Shown here in pieces: positions 27,581 to 36,550 of a stretch of DNA of 64,000 nucleotides. The stretch is from positions 1 to 64,000 of the forward strand of contig JAEURX010000017.1 in NCBI GenBank assembly GCA_016788885.1, written 5' to 3'. The notes beneath the pieces were generated by a model, which was not told the origin of the DNA, did not search any database, and worked only from the letters and a program-made list of their open reading frames with translations. Every line of letters starts with the position of its first letter. Position 1 is the first letter of the stretch. Source of the stretch: Nitrospira sp. Lineage in GTDB: Bacteria > Nitrospirota > Nitrospiria > Nitrospirales > Nitrospiraceae. The translations under genes and the position numbers were made by a program.

Positions 27581-28920
27581 ATCACACCTAGTCCCTTATA
27601 AATTTCCAGAACATCTTGGGTCATCATCCGAGTCGTCCTTGGATAATCTGTCTTCACTATCATCTTCGGCAACAGACTTGGCTCATCGAGGATTCTCCGA
27701 AGCACTCGCTCAAGGTCATCAACATTGCCTCGTTGAAACCAATATCCATTTTCCCCTTCCTCTACGAACTCCGTTAGGCCTGCTACGTCAGATACAATAA
27801 CCGGTGTATGACTTGCCAAGGCGCATAGCAGAATCAGCGGGCTATTCTCATGCCATTGCGATGGGATAACAATGAAATCCATTTGGGATAGCACGTCCGC
27901 CATGGCATCTTTTGGGAAAACACCTCGAAAGTGCACCTCACGCTTCTCCGCGACCCTTTTCATGCTATTCATATAACCGGGGTCTTGGTCTGTTGGCCCA
28001 AACACATGCAACTCGGCAATTCCCCTCGGTAGTCGGCAAAATGCTTCGACTAGAATGTCTACACCTTTATGACTGGCAATCTGCCCAATAAATCCAAACC
28101 GAACGGGTCCATCCACCTCCCTTCGCAATTTTGGTCTTCGGGGAAGATCTACACCGAATCGACTCAGATGAATCGGCGCGCGTAGCCCGTTCGCAACATA
28201 GGCATTCTTGAGAAATTGTGTAGGAGCTATCACCGCCCGATATTTCGAATATCGAGCAGTTAAGATGTCAGGACGTTCCCTAATATCATGTACAGCCTCC
28301 GCAATTTCTTTCGAACACACTCCATTCACATTCGCCAAGGACACAAGCAGCGATCCGGCAAGCCTAGCCCACTGAACTGAACCGGCCCACCGCCCGAGAA
28401 GAGAAACGTCCCCACTCCCACTCCGAGCCCGCAAATAACAGGCGCTGCAGTTAGACCGTTTCTGGTTCGGTCCTTCGCAGAGAGACCCGTCAGCAGCCAC
28501 GAGTTTGTTGTTGAAACAAAACCCAAAAAAGTCTGTGAGCGTTGCTACCGCTACCAAATTCAGCTCGGCAACGACATCCAACAATACTGCGGTGTGATTG
28601 ATCAGATGCGTGACGTGGACTATGTCGGGTCTGATCTCACAAAGGACGTCCCGGATCAGATTATGCAAGGCAACCTGATAGTAGGTATCCTTAACTCGGC
28701 GGTGAACAAAAAAGTTTTTATCAATACAATACACTGGAATATCATCATATTTGTAGGTGGATAGAATGCGCCCGGTCGTCGGTTCACCAGGAAAGATTGC
28801 CGTGACCACGATCGGCTGATGCCCAAGTGCCAACAAATTTCTTGCGAGCTCCAATGTGTAGGTTTCTGTGCCATAGAAATGATTAGGAAAAAAACAATGA
28901 ACGAATAGCGCAACTTTCAT
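27577..28920 (-). CDS. GT4-family glycosyltransferase
   Basis: A 447-residue GT-B enzyme beginning MKVALFVHCFFPNHFYGTETYT, close in plan to the 25171 protein. It carries the cysteine-rich insert (EGPNQKRSNCSACYLRA) and the late motif HENSPLILLCALASHTP in which the second Glu of EX7E is Cys. The ATG at 28920 overlaps the upstream fusion gene's stop by 4 bp and is preferred to the longer frame starting at 28962. Confidence 0.9.
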   Translation of the reverse strand: MKVALFVHCFFPNHFYGTETYTLELARNLLALGHQPIVVTAIFPGEPTTGRILSTYKYDDIPVYCIDKNFFVHRRVKDTYYQVALHNLIRDVLCEIRPDIVHVTHLINHTAVLLDVVAELNLVAVATLTDFFGFCFNNKLVAADGSLCEGPNQKRSNCSACYLRARSGSGDVSLLGRWAGSVQWARLAGSLLVSLANVNGVCSKEIAEAVHDIRERPDILTARYSKYRAVIAPTQFLKNAYVANGLRAPIHLSRFGVDLPRRPKLRREVDGPVRFGFIGQIASHKGVDILVEAFCRLPRGIAELHVFGPTDQDPGYMNSMKRVAEKREVHFRGVFPKDAMADVLSQMDFIVIPSQWHENSPLILLCALASHTPVIVSDVAGLTEFVEEGENGYWFQRGNVDDLERVLRRILDEPSLLPKMIVKTDYPRTTRMMTQDVLEIYKGLGVI

Positions 28921-31868
28921 CGCACCGGCCTCAAGAGCTTCGCATACAACTCCCGATAACATTCAATCATGGTTTCAACCGAAAATTTCTCCTGTGCACG
29001 CTTTTTGTTTATGAGGCCGATTGAGGAACATTTGGCGTGATCTTGCAACAAGTCTAAGATCATGTCGGCCAAGCGGTCACCATTTCCTGGTGGAGCTAGC
29101 CACTCACGCGTCCCAAGAATTTCTGCGAGCCCCCCTACGTCATAACCAACAACTGGAATCCCATAGTTCATAGCCAGAACGCTCACATGGCCGAAGCTCT
29201 CCTTCCAGACAGGCGCCACAAAGACACCCATTTCTTCATACAGTGCAGGAAGCTCTTCATATGATACATAGCCAGTAAATCGAAACGCGTTGGAGACCCC
29301 ATGGAGCTGCACAGTTTTTTGGTACGTCTGCAGCAAGGCACCACCTCCAACAATTAGCGCCTTCGTGCTCGGCCGGCGCATGACAACTTTAATAAACACA
29401 TCGATTGCTTGGGGCGATAGCTTATCCTCTTCAAGCCGATAGACCATCCCGATGCAATCCCGTGGTGCATCCACACTGTGCTTCCTTCGAAAAACACTAA
29501 AATTGCTCCCAGGATAAATGACGAGGCTCTTCCTATCTCGCCGCCCAAAGGTTTCCAACACATAGTCACTGACATAAACATAGCGGGAAATTGCCTCGCC
29601 CCAGTAAGGGGTCACCGGCGTGTTGACATTCTCAACAATTCGACATCCAAACTTGTTCGCTGCATTCAAGGCCGCCTCGTACCAGGCCTTATCTGTCTCG
29701 CCCCAATAATGGACGTGAAAAAGGTTCGGCCTAAAAGTGCACAGGTAGCTGAAAATCCCTTTCTCCAAATCGTCAACGCAAGACAATTCGTGCTCATGAA
29801 TGACCACCCCTGTGTAACTCGGCGGATCAGGCTGAAACCTAGTAATGATCTCCTGTTCATATTGGTGGCCCAGTCGCTCAATTAGATCAACGACCAATCG
29901 AGAAGATCCTCCAATATTAAAGTTCGCAATGGCATGAACCACCTTGGGGCGGCTACTCTCTATCGGACGCATGATCCGTGCTTCATATGAATTGCATTGA
30001 GGAGCAGGAAGGTGCCGATGGTCGAACCACCGCCTAACTCTCGCAGTTGCTCCGGCAAGCCGCCGTACAAGAGCAGATGCAAATACCTCCATTACCAGAC
30101 CAACGATAGCTGTCACTGTGCGAGGAGAACCAGTCTTCGTGCGTAGTGCTCGTTGTAGACGAAAGAGTCGCGGCCCGACCAATGCTAGAAATTCTCGTTC
30201 TTTGGCCGCGAGCTGCTCCTGTAGTGAAAAAATTCGCTCATGCGCCTTGTAATACTCAAATTGCAGAGCACTAAATCGTTTCTCATTCATGATCGAAGCG
30301 GCAACATGATCGACGGATGAATCGAGATAGCACATCTCGAGGACTTCACGGATCGGTTGATCCGAGCAAATGGCCACATATGCCAGAGGGAAGCATGCAT
30401 CCCTTACGGTCACTGAAGGCACGGCTGGGCCACAGAATGTAAGCGGCATGTGTGGAGTTTGATCGGACCCGATACTCACACTGGGACGTATCCACTGTTT
30501 CAACAGGAGAACGTGTCCAAAAGACAGTTTGAGCAAATGGAGGAATTGCCGTTCCGTCATTTCGCGAAGATGAAACGGGTTCGCACCGTAATTCTGAGTA
30601 ACGTCAGGGTTTGGCGTAGAAATAATGAGCTGGCCGCCAGGCACGAGCAACTTGTGGCACTGGCGGACCACCTCAACTTGGGCCTCCTCGTTGACGTGCT
30701 CGATCATTTCAAAGCACGTGATGACATCAAATGAGTGATCGGGGAAGCTCCTCCCCAAGTCTGACCGCTTCTCGAACAAGAGCCTAGGGTTATGGTGGTG
30801 ACGCCTGGCCCAGTCAAGCGCTGTATCGTCAATATCCAAACCAACAACACTATCGGCTACTTCTGCGAGAAGTGCCGCCCCATATCCCGTACCACAGCCA
30901 AAATCTAAAACTTTTGCCCCTGCAACTCGATGCTTCGCAAACTGATATCTGGGAAGGTGCTCATATTCTGCCACTTTAGACCACGTCCCCGGCACATACC
31001 GCTCGTGCATAAACGATTTAAAATTACTACCCTCTGCCTTACATAACAGCCCTGCCGACCCAGCAAGACCGCTATTCAAGGTCGAATACTCGTCTTCATA
31101 CTTAATTTTCCCCAAACTCTCCAGAGGAAAGAGCCCGGCTATCTCCACCTTTGCAAAGTGCAGACTCGTCAAGAGTGCGTGCAACGATTCAGCAGAATAG
31201 TAGACAAGATGAGACGGTGGATGACGGTAAGCCCACCCCGCAGGATCCGCTATGGCATCATAGGATCTAGCATTAGGGGTAGTAATTATGATTCTTGTCT
31301 GAGGACCGATTGCGCCCTTGCTGAAGAGCGTATAGAACAACCCATAGGGATCGGCAAGATGTTCAATTACGTCGAACAAGACAATGAGATCGAACTCATG
31401 GGCGATGAGATTTTCCAGGCAATCTACGACAAAAAATGCATTCCCATGCCTCAAATTGGTGACTCGGCGCGCATGATCTGACACCTCTACCCCAAAGCAT
31501 TTCCACCCCCGCTGAGCCGCCACTGCCAAGTGATTTCCATACCCGCAGCCGATGTCCAATACAGATCGCCCAACTGCACTTCCCTCAAATTCATCCAACA
31601 GTTCTGCGAACATCCCCAACATGGGCTCTGTCTGAGCGTCATAGTCACAATATCCCCCTCGTTCCCCCCCTTCAAACCAGTCTTCACGGTCATACAGCGA
31701 TTTCAGCGTATGCTGCGAAGGCATCGGCCATACAAAATCCGTCGCAGAGGACGGGCAACGCCAAATCGTGTAGCCTTCAATGGAACAGAGAAACTTAGTT
31801 TGGGTTGAGCTAGAAATTGGACAAACAGGACTACCACCTTCAGGCAGAGCGGATCGGCTTACACCCAT
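28917..31868 (-). CDS. Three-module protein: two methyltransferases, coiled coil, GT4 glycosyltransferase
   Basis: A 983-residue fusion. Residues 15-50 are a degenerate zinc-knuckle segment (CPIS and CPSS where C-x2-C is usual). Methyltransferase 1 has VLDIGCGYG at 103-111; methyltransferase 2 has VLDFGCGTGYG at 320-330. A helical, Glu/Leu/Gln-rich stretch at about 528-578 (EYYKAHERIFSLQEQL) looks like a short coiled coil. From about 641 a GT4 module follows, with ANFNIGGSSRLV and ESFGHVSVLAMNYGIP, the second Glu of EX7E being Leu. SD AGGAGG precedes the ATG at 31868, which begins just after the previous gene's stop. Known chain-terminating enzymes of ABC-dependent O-antigens combine modification domains with a coiled coil, so a capping role is a reasonable guess. 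Confidence 0.85.
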   Translation of the reverse strand: MGVSRSALPEGGSPVCPISSSTQTKFLCSIEGYTIWRCPSSATDFVWPMPSQHTLKSLYDREDWFEGGERGGYCDYDAQTEPMLGMFAELLDEFEGSAVGRSVLDIGCGYGNHLAVAAQRGWKCFGVEVSDHARRVTNLRHGNAFFVVDCLENLIAHEFDLIVLFDVIEHLADPYGLFYTLFSKGAIGPQTRIIITTPNARSYDAIADPAGWAYRHPPSHLVYYSAESLHALLTSLHFAKVEIAGLFPLESLGKIKYEDEYSTLNSGLAGSAGLLCKAEGSNFKSFMHERYVPGTWSKVAEYEHLPRYQFAKHRVAGAKVLDFGCGTGYGAALLAEVADSVVGLDIDDTALDWARRHHHNPRLLFEKRSDLGRSFPDHSFDVITCFEMIEHVNEEAQVEVVRQCHKLLVPGGQLIISTPNPDVTQNYGANPFHLREMTERQFLHLLKLSFGHVLLLKQWIRPSVSIGSDQTPHMPLTFCGPAVPSVTVRDACFPLAYVAICSDQPIREVLEMCYLDSSVDHVAASIMNEKRFSALQFEYYKAHERIFSLQEQLAAKEREFLALVGPRLFRLQRALRTKTGSPRTVTAIVGLVMEVFASALVRRLAGATARVRRWFDHRHLPAPQCNSYEARIMRPIESSRPKVVHAIANFNIGGSSRLVVDLIERLGHQYEQEIITRFQPDPPSYTGVVIHEHELSCVDDLEKGIFSYLCTFRPNLFHVHYWGETDKAWYEAALNAANKFGCRIVENVNTPVTPYWGEAISRYVYVSDYVLETFGRRDRKSLVIYPGSNFSVFRRKHSVDAPRDCIGMVYRLEEDKLSPQAIDVFIKVVMRRPSTKALIVGGGALLQTYQKTVQLHGVSNAFRFTGYVSYEELPALYEEMGVFVAPVWKESFGHVSVLAMNYGIPVVGYDVGGLAEILGTREWLAPPGNGDRLADMILDLLQDHAKCSSIGLINKKRAQEKFSVETMIECYRELYAKLLRPVR

Positions 31869-32612
31869 TTACGGCAACCTCCTGCTGTCCCCCGACCATT
31901 GCGACTGTACTCGCTGGCCGCTCTTTCTTGTCGCCACACACATCCACAACAACGTATCTTCCTGGTCCTGACACATTCGGTCCAACCGTAGCGCCACGCG
32001 ATTCACAGTCCTAATAAGGAATTTCCGTCGGATGCCATGCTCTACTAGATGATTCAGGAATATTTGCCCGATCAACGCATATACCCCTCCGCAGGCCATG
32101 ATGCTTCCAGCTTCAAAACCATGGCGAGAAAGACATTCCCGAATCCCATACCGAGTAAATCGCCAATAGTCATGAGGAGCCTCATGATGCCGCCACTGCA
32201 TAGGGGCGGTGAGAATCAGCACACCGCCGGGCCTCGCAAGACGTTGGCACTCAGCTAGATAGAAATTAAAATCAGGCACATGCTCAAGAGTTTGCGTCGA
32301 GAGAATCGTGTCCACACTCTCGCTTGATAGGGGCAATGGTTGATCTGGCTCAACTCGAATATCAATTTTTGTCCCAGCAGCAGCGGCGACATCCGCACCG
32401 ATGTACTTTGTTATTTTTGGCTCAAACAATGCCCGGTAGGGTTGTCCGCCACAGCCGTAGTCAAGCAGAATCCCTTTGGCCTGTGACAATGCTTGCTCCT
32501 CTAGCCATGCGTGTAAATAACTAAGAACAATGTAATGATGACTGTCGCTGGCAAGACGCATATCTCTCGTCCGCACAATTCCACCAAAAGCATCTTGACG
32601 ATCAGATCTCAT
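31869..32612 (-). CDS. SAM-dependent methyltransferase
   Basis: A 247-residue class I methyltransferase with motif I GILLDYGCGGQPY, TQTLEHVPD and LARPGGVLILTAP, followed by a HDYWRFTRYGI segment. It overlaps the wzt gene by 11 bp and abuts the fusion gene. Probably modifies the same glycan. The role of the C-terminal 60 residues is unclear. Confidence 0.85.
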   Translation of the reverse strand: MRSDRQDAFGGIVRTRDMRLASDSHHYIVLSYLHAWLEEQALSQAKGILLDYGCGGQPYRALFEPKITKYIGADVAAAAGTKIDIRVEPDQPLPLSSESVDTILSTQTLEHVPDFNFYLAECQRLARPGGVLILTAPMQWRHHEAPHDYWRFTRYGIRECLSRHGFEAGSIMACGGVYALIGQIFLNHLVEHGIRRKFLIRTVNRVALRLDRMCQDQEDTLLWMCVATRKSGQRVQSQWSGDSRRLP

Positions 32613-33873
32613 TGTTATTGGTGCTCAGCTCACCATGGAACCACCTGCAGGGGAGCACCACCTTCCCCCACGTCGGGAATTTCGAGCGAACTGAAAATGA
32701 CACCGTCAGTTCTGTGAGTGCATAGCATACGCAGAGATCCTTAGAATATGCGCCAAAGGCAACTCGATAATCGCCAGGGGCAAGACAGTTGGGAGTCAAG
32801 ATGAAGCGACCAGTATGAATCCCACCCGAAGGCATAGTCGGCCACCAAACGTTCTCCTCATAGCTCGTCTGCCCAATGACAAGATCTCCGTCCGCGCGAT
32901 AAATACTAACCGCGAATACAACTGCCTCAAGCGATTGAACGGCGAACAAGGTGAATTTAAACCCAATGTCTTGATTTGGATAATAGATCGGCTTCTCGTT
33001 CACACAATAACCATCCAGACCAACTTCGACAAATTTGGCCGCCCTGCTTTCCTGCTGTGCCACAATGTTGCCCTGAATGTCCTGAGAAAGCGGAGGAGAT
33101 CCATTAACCTTCGTGGCTGAGACACAATACTCCTGGCATATGGCAACCGGGTTGCCAATCGAAATAAGTCGTCCACTATCCAGCCATATCGCTCGATCAC
33201 AGAATATCTGGAGAGTGCTCAAGTCGTGCGAGACAAACAAGATAGTCACGCCCTGAGCACGAAGAGCCAAAATACGCTCCATGCATTTATTTCGAAATTC
33301 AAAATCACCGACACTGAGCGCTTCATCGACAATCAGCACATCAGGGGCAGCATGAACAGCCACAGCAACTGCCAGACGGACAAACATACCACTCGAGTAG
33401 GTTCTTACGGGTTGGTCGATCGAGGCCCCGATATCGGCAAATGCCAGGATATCGTCCAACTGTCCGTCGATGTCTGCTTTCGACAGACCAAGCAACGACG
33501 CGTTCAGAAACACATTTTCCAGGCCCGTAAAATCAGGATGAAAACCTGCTCCCAGTTCAAGCAGCGCGGCAACACGGCCATTGACCTCAACGGTTCCGCT
33601 GGTCGGACTCAAGGTGCCCACGATCAACTGCAACAGCGTGGACTTCCCCGATCCGTTCCGGCCGATGATGCCCAGCGTCTCCCCTTTCCTCACTTCGAAG
33701 GAAACATTCTCTATTGCATGGACCTCCCGGTAATACTGTGCCGGTTCGCGTCCGAGACACTTCTGCACCACAGGTAATATCCACTGCTTTCCTCTGTCGC
33801 GCGGGCGATCGTATAACCGATAGGTCTTGGAGAGATGGCGGACGCGAATCGCCCACTCAGAGGACATCGGCAA
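32602..33873 (-). CDS. wzt: ABC exporter ATPase for polysaccharide, Wzt type
   Basis: A 423-residue ATPase of the O-antigen/teichoic-acid exporter family: Walker A GRNGSGKST (71-79), the family's YSSGM signature (159-163) in place of LSGGQ, and Walker B VLIVDEAL (179-186). Beyond about 260 a beta-sandwich Wzt_C-type domain follows, which in characterised systems recognises the non-reducing end of the finished chain. It overlaps the wzm stop by 17 bp. Base composition changes along the gene, with the start (33.5-33.9 kb) GC-rich like the backbone and the 3' part AT-rich. Confidence 0.92.
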   Translation of the reverse strand: MPMSSEWAIRVRHLSKTYRLYDRPRDRGKQWILPVVQKCLGREPAQYYREVHAIENVSFEVRKGETLGIIGRNGSGKSTLLQLIVGTLSPTSGTVEVNGRVAALLELGAGFHPDFTGLENVFLNASLLGLSKADIDGQLDDILAFADIGASIDQPVRTYSSGMFVRLAVAVAVHAAPDVLIVDEALSVGDFEFRNKCMERILALRAQGVTILFVSHDLSTLQIFCDRAIWLDSGRLISIGNPVAICQEYCVSATKVNGSPPLSQDIQGNIVAQQESRAAKFVEVGLDGYCVNEKPIYYPNQDIGFKFTLFAVQSLEAVVFAVSIYRADGDLVIGQTSYEENVWWPTMPSGGIHTGRFILTPNCLAPGDYRVAFGAYSKDLCVCYALTELTVSFSVRSKFPTWGKVVLPCRWFHGELSTNNNEI

Positions 33874-34681
33874 ATACCTTCCGTGTCTTCTGAAACCAGA
33901 GGAGCCCGCCCCATGCGATCAGGTAACTGCCTGCGCAATAGAGACCGATACCGATCCAGGACGGAGCCTTGCCCCAAATAAGCAGGTCTTGCGCTTGTGT
34001 GATGAGAAACGTCAGCGGATTGGCGTAAAGCAAGACTCGGTAGGCCTCCGGAAATGCCTCAGCTGGATAAAACACCGGCGAAAGAAACAGCATGATAGTC
34101 GTCAAGGGCCCGCTCGCTTGCCCGATGTCACGCACAAACACTCCAGCTGATGCTAAGAACCATGACATGCCGATGGTCACCAGGGACAGCGGCAAGAGCA
34201 GAAGGGGCGCCAGCAACATCGTCCAGTGCAAGGCATGATGGAGAAGTCCATAAAACGCTATCAACACCAGCGCGCTGACCGCCGCATGGAACAGCGCCGA
34301 ACCGAGCGATGTCCACGCCAGGATTTCCAATGGAAAGACAATTTTTTTGACGTAGTTGCTGTGATTTACTATCAAGTAGGGCGCGCGGTGGATACTTTCT
34401 GCAAACAACGAATGGACGATCAGTCCGGAGAACAGCAGCAGGCCGAAATCGAGCGCGCTTTCCCCTTCCTGTCCCCACCGCATTCCGAAGGCACCCCGAA
34501 AGACCAGCGTATATACCGTCAGCATGACCATGGGATGCAGAAATGCCCACAACATTCCTAGGAGGGATCCTCGATACCGGCTTGCGATCTCACGTTTGGT
34601 CAATTGACAAATCAGATTCCAATGGGCGGACATACTGGTCAGCACCATGAAGGGAGAGAGGTCGTCTCGCTGGGAAATCAT
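33857..34681 (-). CDS. wzm: ABC-2 permease for polysaccharide export, Wzm type
   Basis: A 274-residue membrane subunit with six predicted helices and the family N-terminus LTKREIASRYRGSLLGMLWAFLHP, plus FLSPVFYPAEAFPE near the end. With Wzt it forms the exporter that moves undecaprenyl-linked polysaccharide across the inner membrane. First gene of the coupled cluster on this strand; no promoter was recognised in the 116 bp upstream. Confidence 0.92.
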   Translation of the reverse strand: MISQRDDLSPFMVLTSMSAHWNLICQLTKREIASRYRGSLLGMLWAFLHPMVMLTVYTLVFRGAFGMRWGQEGESALDFGLLLFSGLIVHSLFAESIHRAPYLIVNHSNYVKKIVFPLEILAWTSLGSALFHAAVSALVLIAFYGLLHHALHWTMLLAPLLLLPLSLVTIGMSWFLASAGVFVRDIGQASGPLTTIMLFLSPVFYPAEAFPEAYRVLLYANPLTFLITQAQDLLIWGKAPSWIGIGLYCAGSYLIAWGGLLWFQKTRKVFADVL

Positions 34682-34797
34682 TCTCTAGCCTTTGACTAAA
34701 AGGCCTGCAACACATCCCGGTACGGTGCAGGAGTGATTCGTAGCTGGTTACCGGCAGGCTTCGTGGCTGTGAGAACCCACGCCGCCACGAGACGAAC

Positions 34798-35562
34798 TCA
34801 AAAATCCCGCTGCTGAAACACCAAACAGGCCCCGGTCAGTAATACTCCCGCGTACAGCAAGCCATACAGCGAGGCCAAAACGAGATACTCCGGAGCCACA
34901 ACAATTCCTACCGCCGCCTGCCCTTTGATATTGAGCATTTCCAGATTCGGGCAGAGGTAGTAGAACAGATCGACCACCGTCTTTACGGTTCCGTTTTCAC
35001 TGTTGACCACCATCGAGCGCAAATCCTCAGTCAGATGGCCGATGACATAGAGGCCAAGCGTGAAAATGGCGCTCAATGTCGTGGAGGTGAAGGTCGAGAA
35101 GAAGAGCGCGATCGCCGTTACCACCAAAATCTCTACAAAGATGAGTTCGACGGCTTGGAACAGAGAGCGTTCGACCGGCACATGATAGAGCCAGAGGGTG
35201 AGCAGAAACACCGCCATCATAATGGCCAGATTCACGAAAAGCGTCAGTGCCAGTCCGAGATACTTGCCCAGGATGAAAAACGTTCGGCTGATGGGCCTGG
35301 CCATGATCGTGTAAATCGTTCGCCGTTCGATTTCCTTGTTCACCAGACTGATGCCGACAAAAATAGCGATGATGACCCCGATCAGATTGATCGCCGCCAA
35401 CCCCATATCCGCGATCACCTTGTGGTGCTCGGTGATGGACAGGTCTGCCAGCAGCACGGACAATCCGATGAGTAACCCTGCGAACAGCACGAGGTTGTAT
35501 AAAATCTTGTCCCGCAAACTTTCACGGAACGCATTGACAGCAATGACACCGATCGCACCCAT
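34798..35562 (-). CDS. ABC-2 type permease, PilI-like
   Basis: A 254-residue inner-membrane protein with about six hydrophobic segments and the typical NKEIERRTIYTIMARPISRTFF cytoplasmic loop of NosY-like permeases. It follows its ATPase by 1 bp. Start chosen at the ATG at 35562, 10 nt after GGGAGG; a GTG at 35580 is less likely. Gene order (pilin, ligase, TPR, ATPase, permease) recalls the Myxococcus pilA-pilG-pilH-pilI set, where PilH and PilI form an ABC transporter needed for type IV pili. That correspondence is inferred from order and class, not from sequence identity. Confidence 0.85.
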   Translation of the reverse strand: MGAIGVIAVNAFRESLRDKILYNLVLFAGLLIGLSVLLADLSITEHHKVIADMGLAAINLIGVIIAIFVGISLVNKEIERRTIYTIMARPISRTFFILGKYLGLALTLFVNLAIMMAVFLLTLWLYHVPVERSLFQAVELIFVEILVVTAIALFFSTFTSTTLSAIFTLGLYVIGHLTEDLRSMVVNSENGTVKTVVDLFYYLCPNLEMLNIKGQAAVGIVVAPEYLVLASLYGLLYAGVLLTGACLVFQQRDF

Positions 35563-35563
35563 G

Positions 35564-36535
35564 TCAGGACGCCCTCCCACTGGTCATATGCGGCAACACC
35601 TTCGTGCCTTCATGCGAGGCCTCTTGAAAGAACAAGTCTTCCAGCGAGGCTTTGTGCGGCGTGACGGATAATAGCCGTCCCCCCTGGCGGCGGATCTCTC
35701 CCACGAGTGCATCGACCGCATCGGGACTCGGCAAGACGATCAGACATTGTTGTCCCTGTTGCAGCACGCGGGTGGCCAGCGAATGGATGAACACATTGCC
35801 TTCGACCTTGAGTTGTTGACAGACCACCTCGACCGATCGCGTGTGATCCTGGCGGACCAATTCATCGACCCGACCGCTCGCCACCAACCGTCCTTTCATC
35901 ACAATGCCGACGCGGTCGCAGATCATCTCGACGTCGTGCAGAATGTGCGTGCTGAAACAGACCGTTTTGCCACAATCGCGTAGACTCAAGATCAGATCGC
36001 GAACCTGTTTACGGCCGACCGGATCCAGCCCGGTCATGGGCTCATCGAGAATAATCAATTCGGGATCGTGAATGAGGGCTTGAGCCAGCCCGACGCGTTG
36101 CAGCATCCCCTTGGAAAATTTCCGCAACTGCCTCGTGCGTGCATCCACGAGCCCCACCAGTTCCAGGAGATCCGTCACCCGCTGAGTGATTGCCGCGCGA
36201 CTCAAACCGGCCAACCGTCCGTAAAACCCAAGAAACTCCTCGGCTGTGAGATAGTCGTAAAAGTATGGCGACTCCGGCAGAAAGCCGATTCGACGGCGCG
36301 TTTCCACATCGCCGGCCGGTTGTCCCAACAGCAAGGCCGTTCCGCTCGTCGCACGCACCAGTCCCATCAGAATCTTCAACGTGGTGGTTTTTCCCGCCCC
36401 GTTCGGGCCAAGGAATCCGAAAATTTCTCCCCTTCTCACAGTGAGGGATAGTCCATCCAGCGCCACGAACGGCGGGCGGCCCGGCCATCCGGACGCGTAG
36501 GTTTTGGTCAGATTGTCTGTGACGATATCGTCCAC
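35564..36535 (-). CDS. ABC transporter ATPase, PilH-like
   Basis: A 323-residue ATPase of the CcmA/NatA class. Walker A is GPNGAGKTTTLKILMG (about 43-58), the signature FSKGMLQRVGLAQAL, and Walker B LIILDEPMTGLD. The last 85 residues form the C-terminal domain usual for two-component ABC-2 transporters. It sits between the TPR protein and the permease in a tightly packed set. Confidence 0.9.
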   Translation of the reverse strand: MDDIVTDNLTKTYASGWPGRPPFVALDGLSLTVRRGEIFGFLGPNGAGKTTTLKILMGLVRATSGTALLLGQPAGDVETRRRIGFLPESPYFYDYLTAEEFLGFYGRLAGLSRAAITQRVTDLLELVGLVDARTRQLRKFSKGMLQRVGLAQALIHDPELIILDEPMTGLDPVGRKQVRDLILSLRDCGKTVCFSTHILHDVEMICDRVGIVMKGRLVASGRVDELVRQDHTRSVEVVCQQLKVEGNVFIHSLATRVLQQGQQCLIVLPSPDAVDALVGEIRRQGGRLLSVTPHKASLEDLFFQEASHEGTKVLPHMTSGRAS

Positions 36536-36550
36536 GGCACTCCTCCGTCC

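Noticed and set aside
24050-34681. Possible mobile element carrying the AT-rich glycan genes
   Set aside because: No transposase, integrase or terminal inverted or direct repeats were found at the borders; homologous exchange is a simpler explanation.
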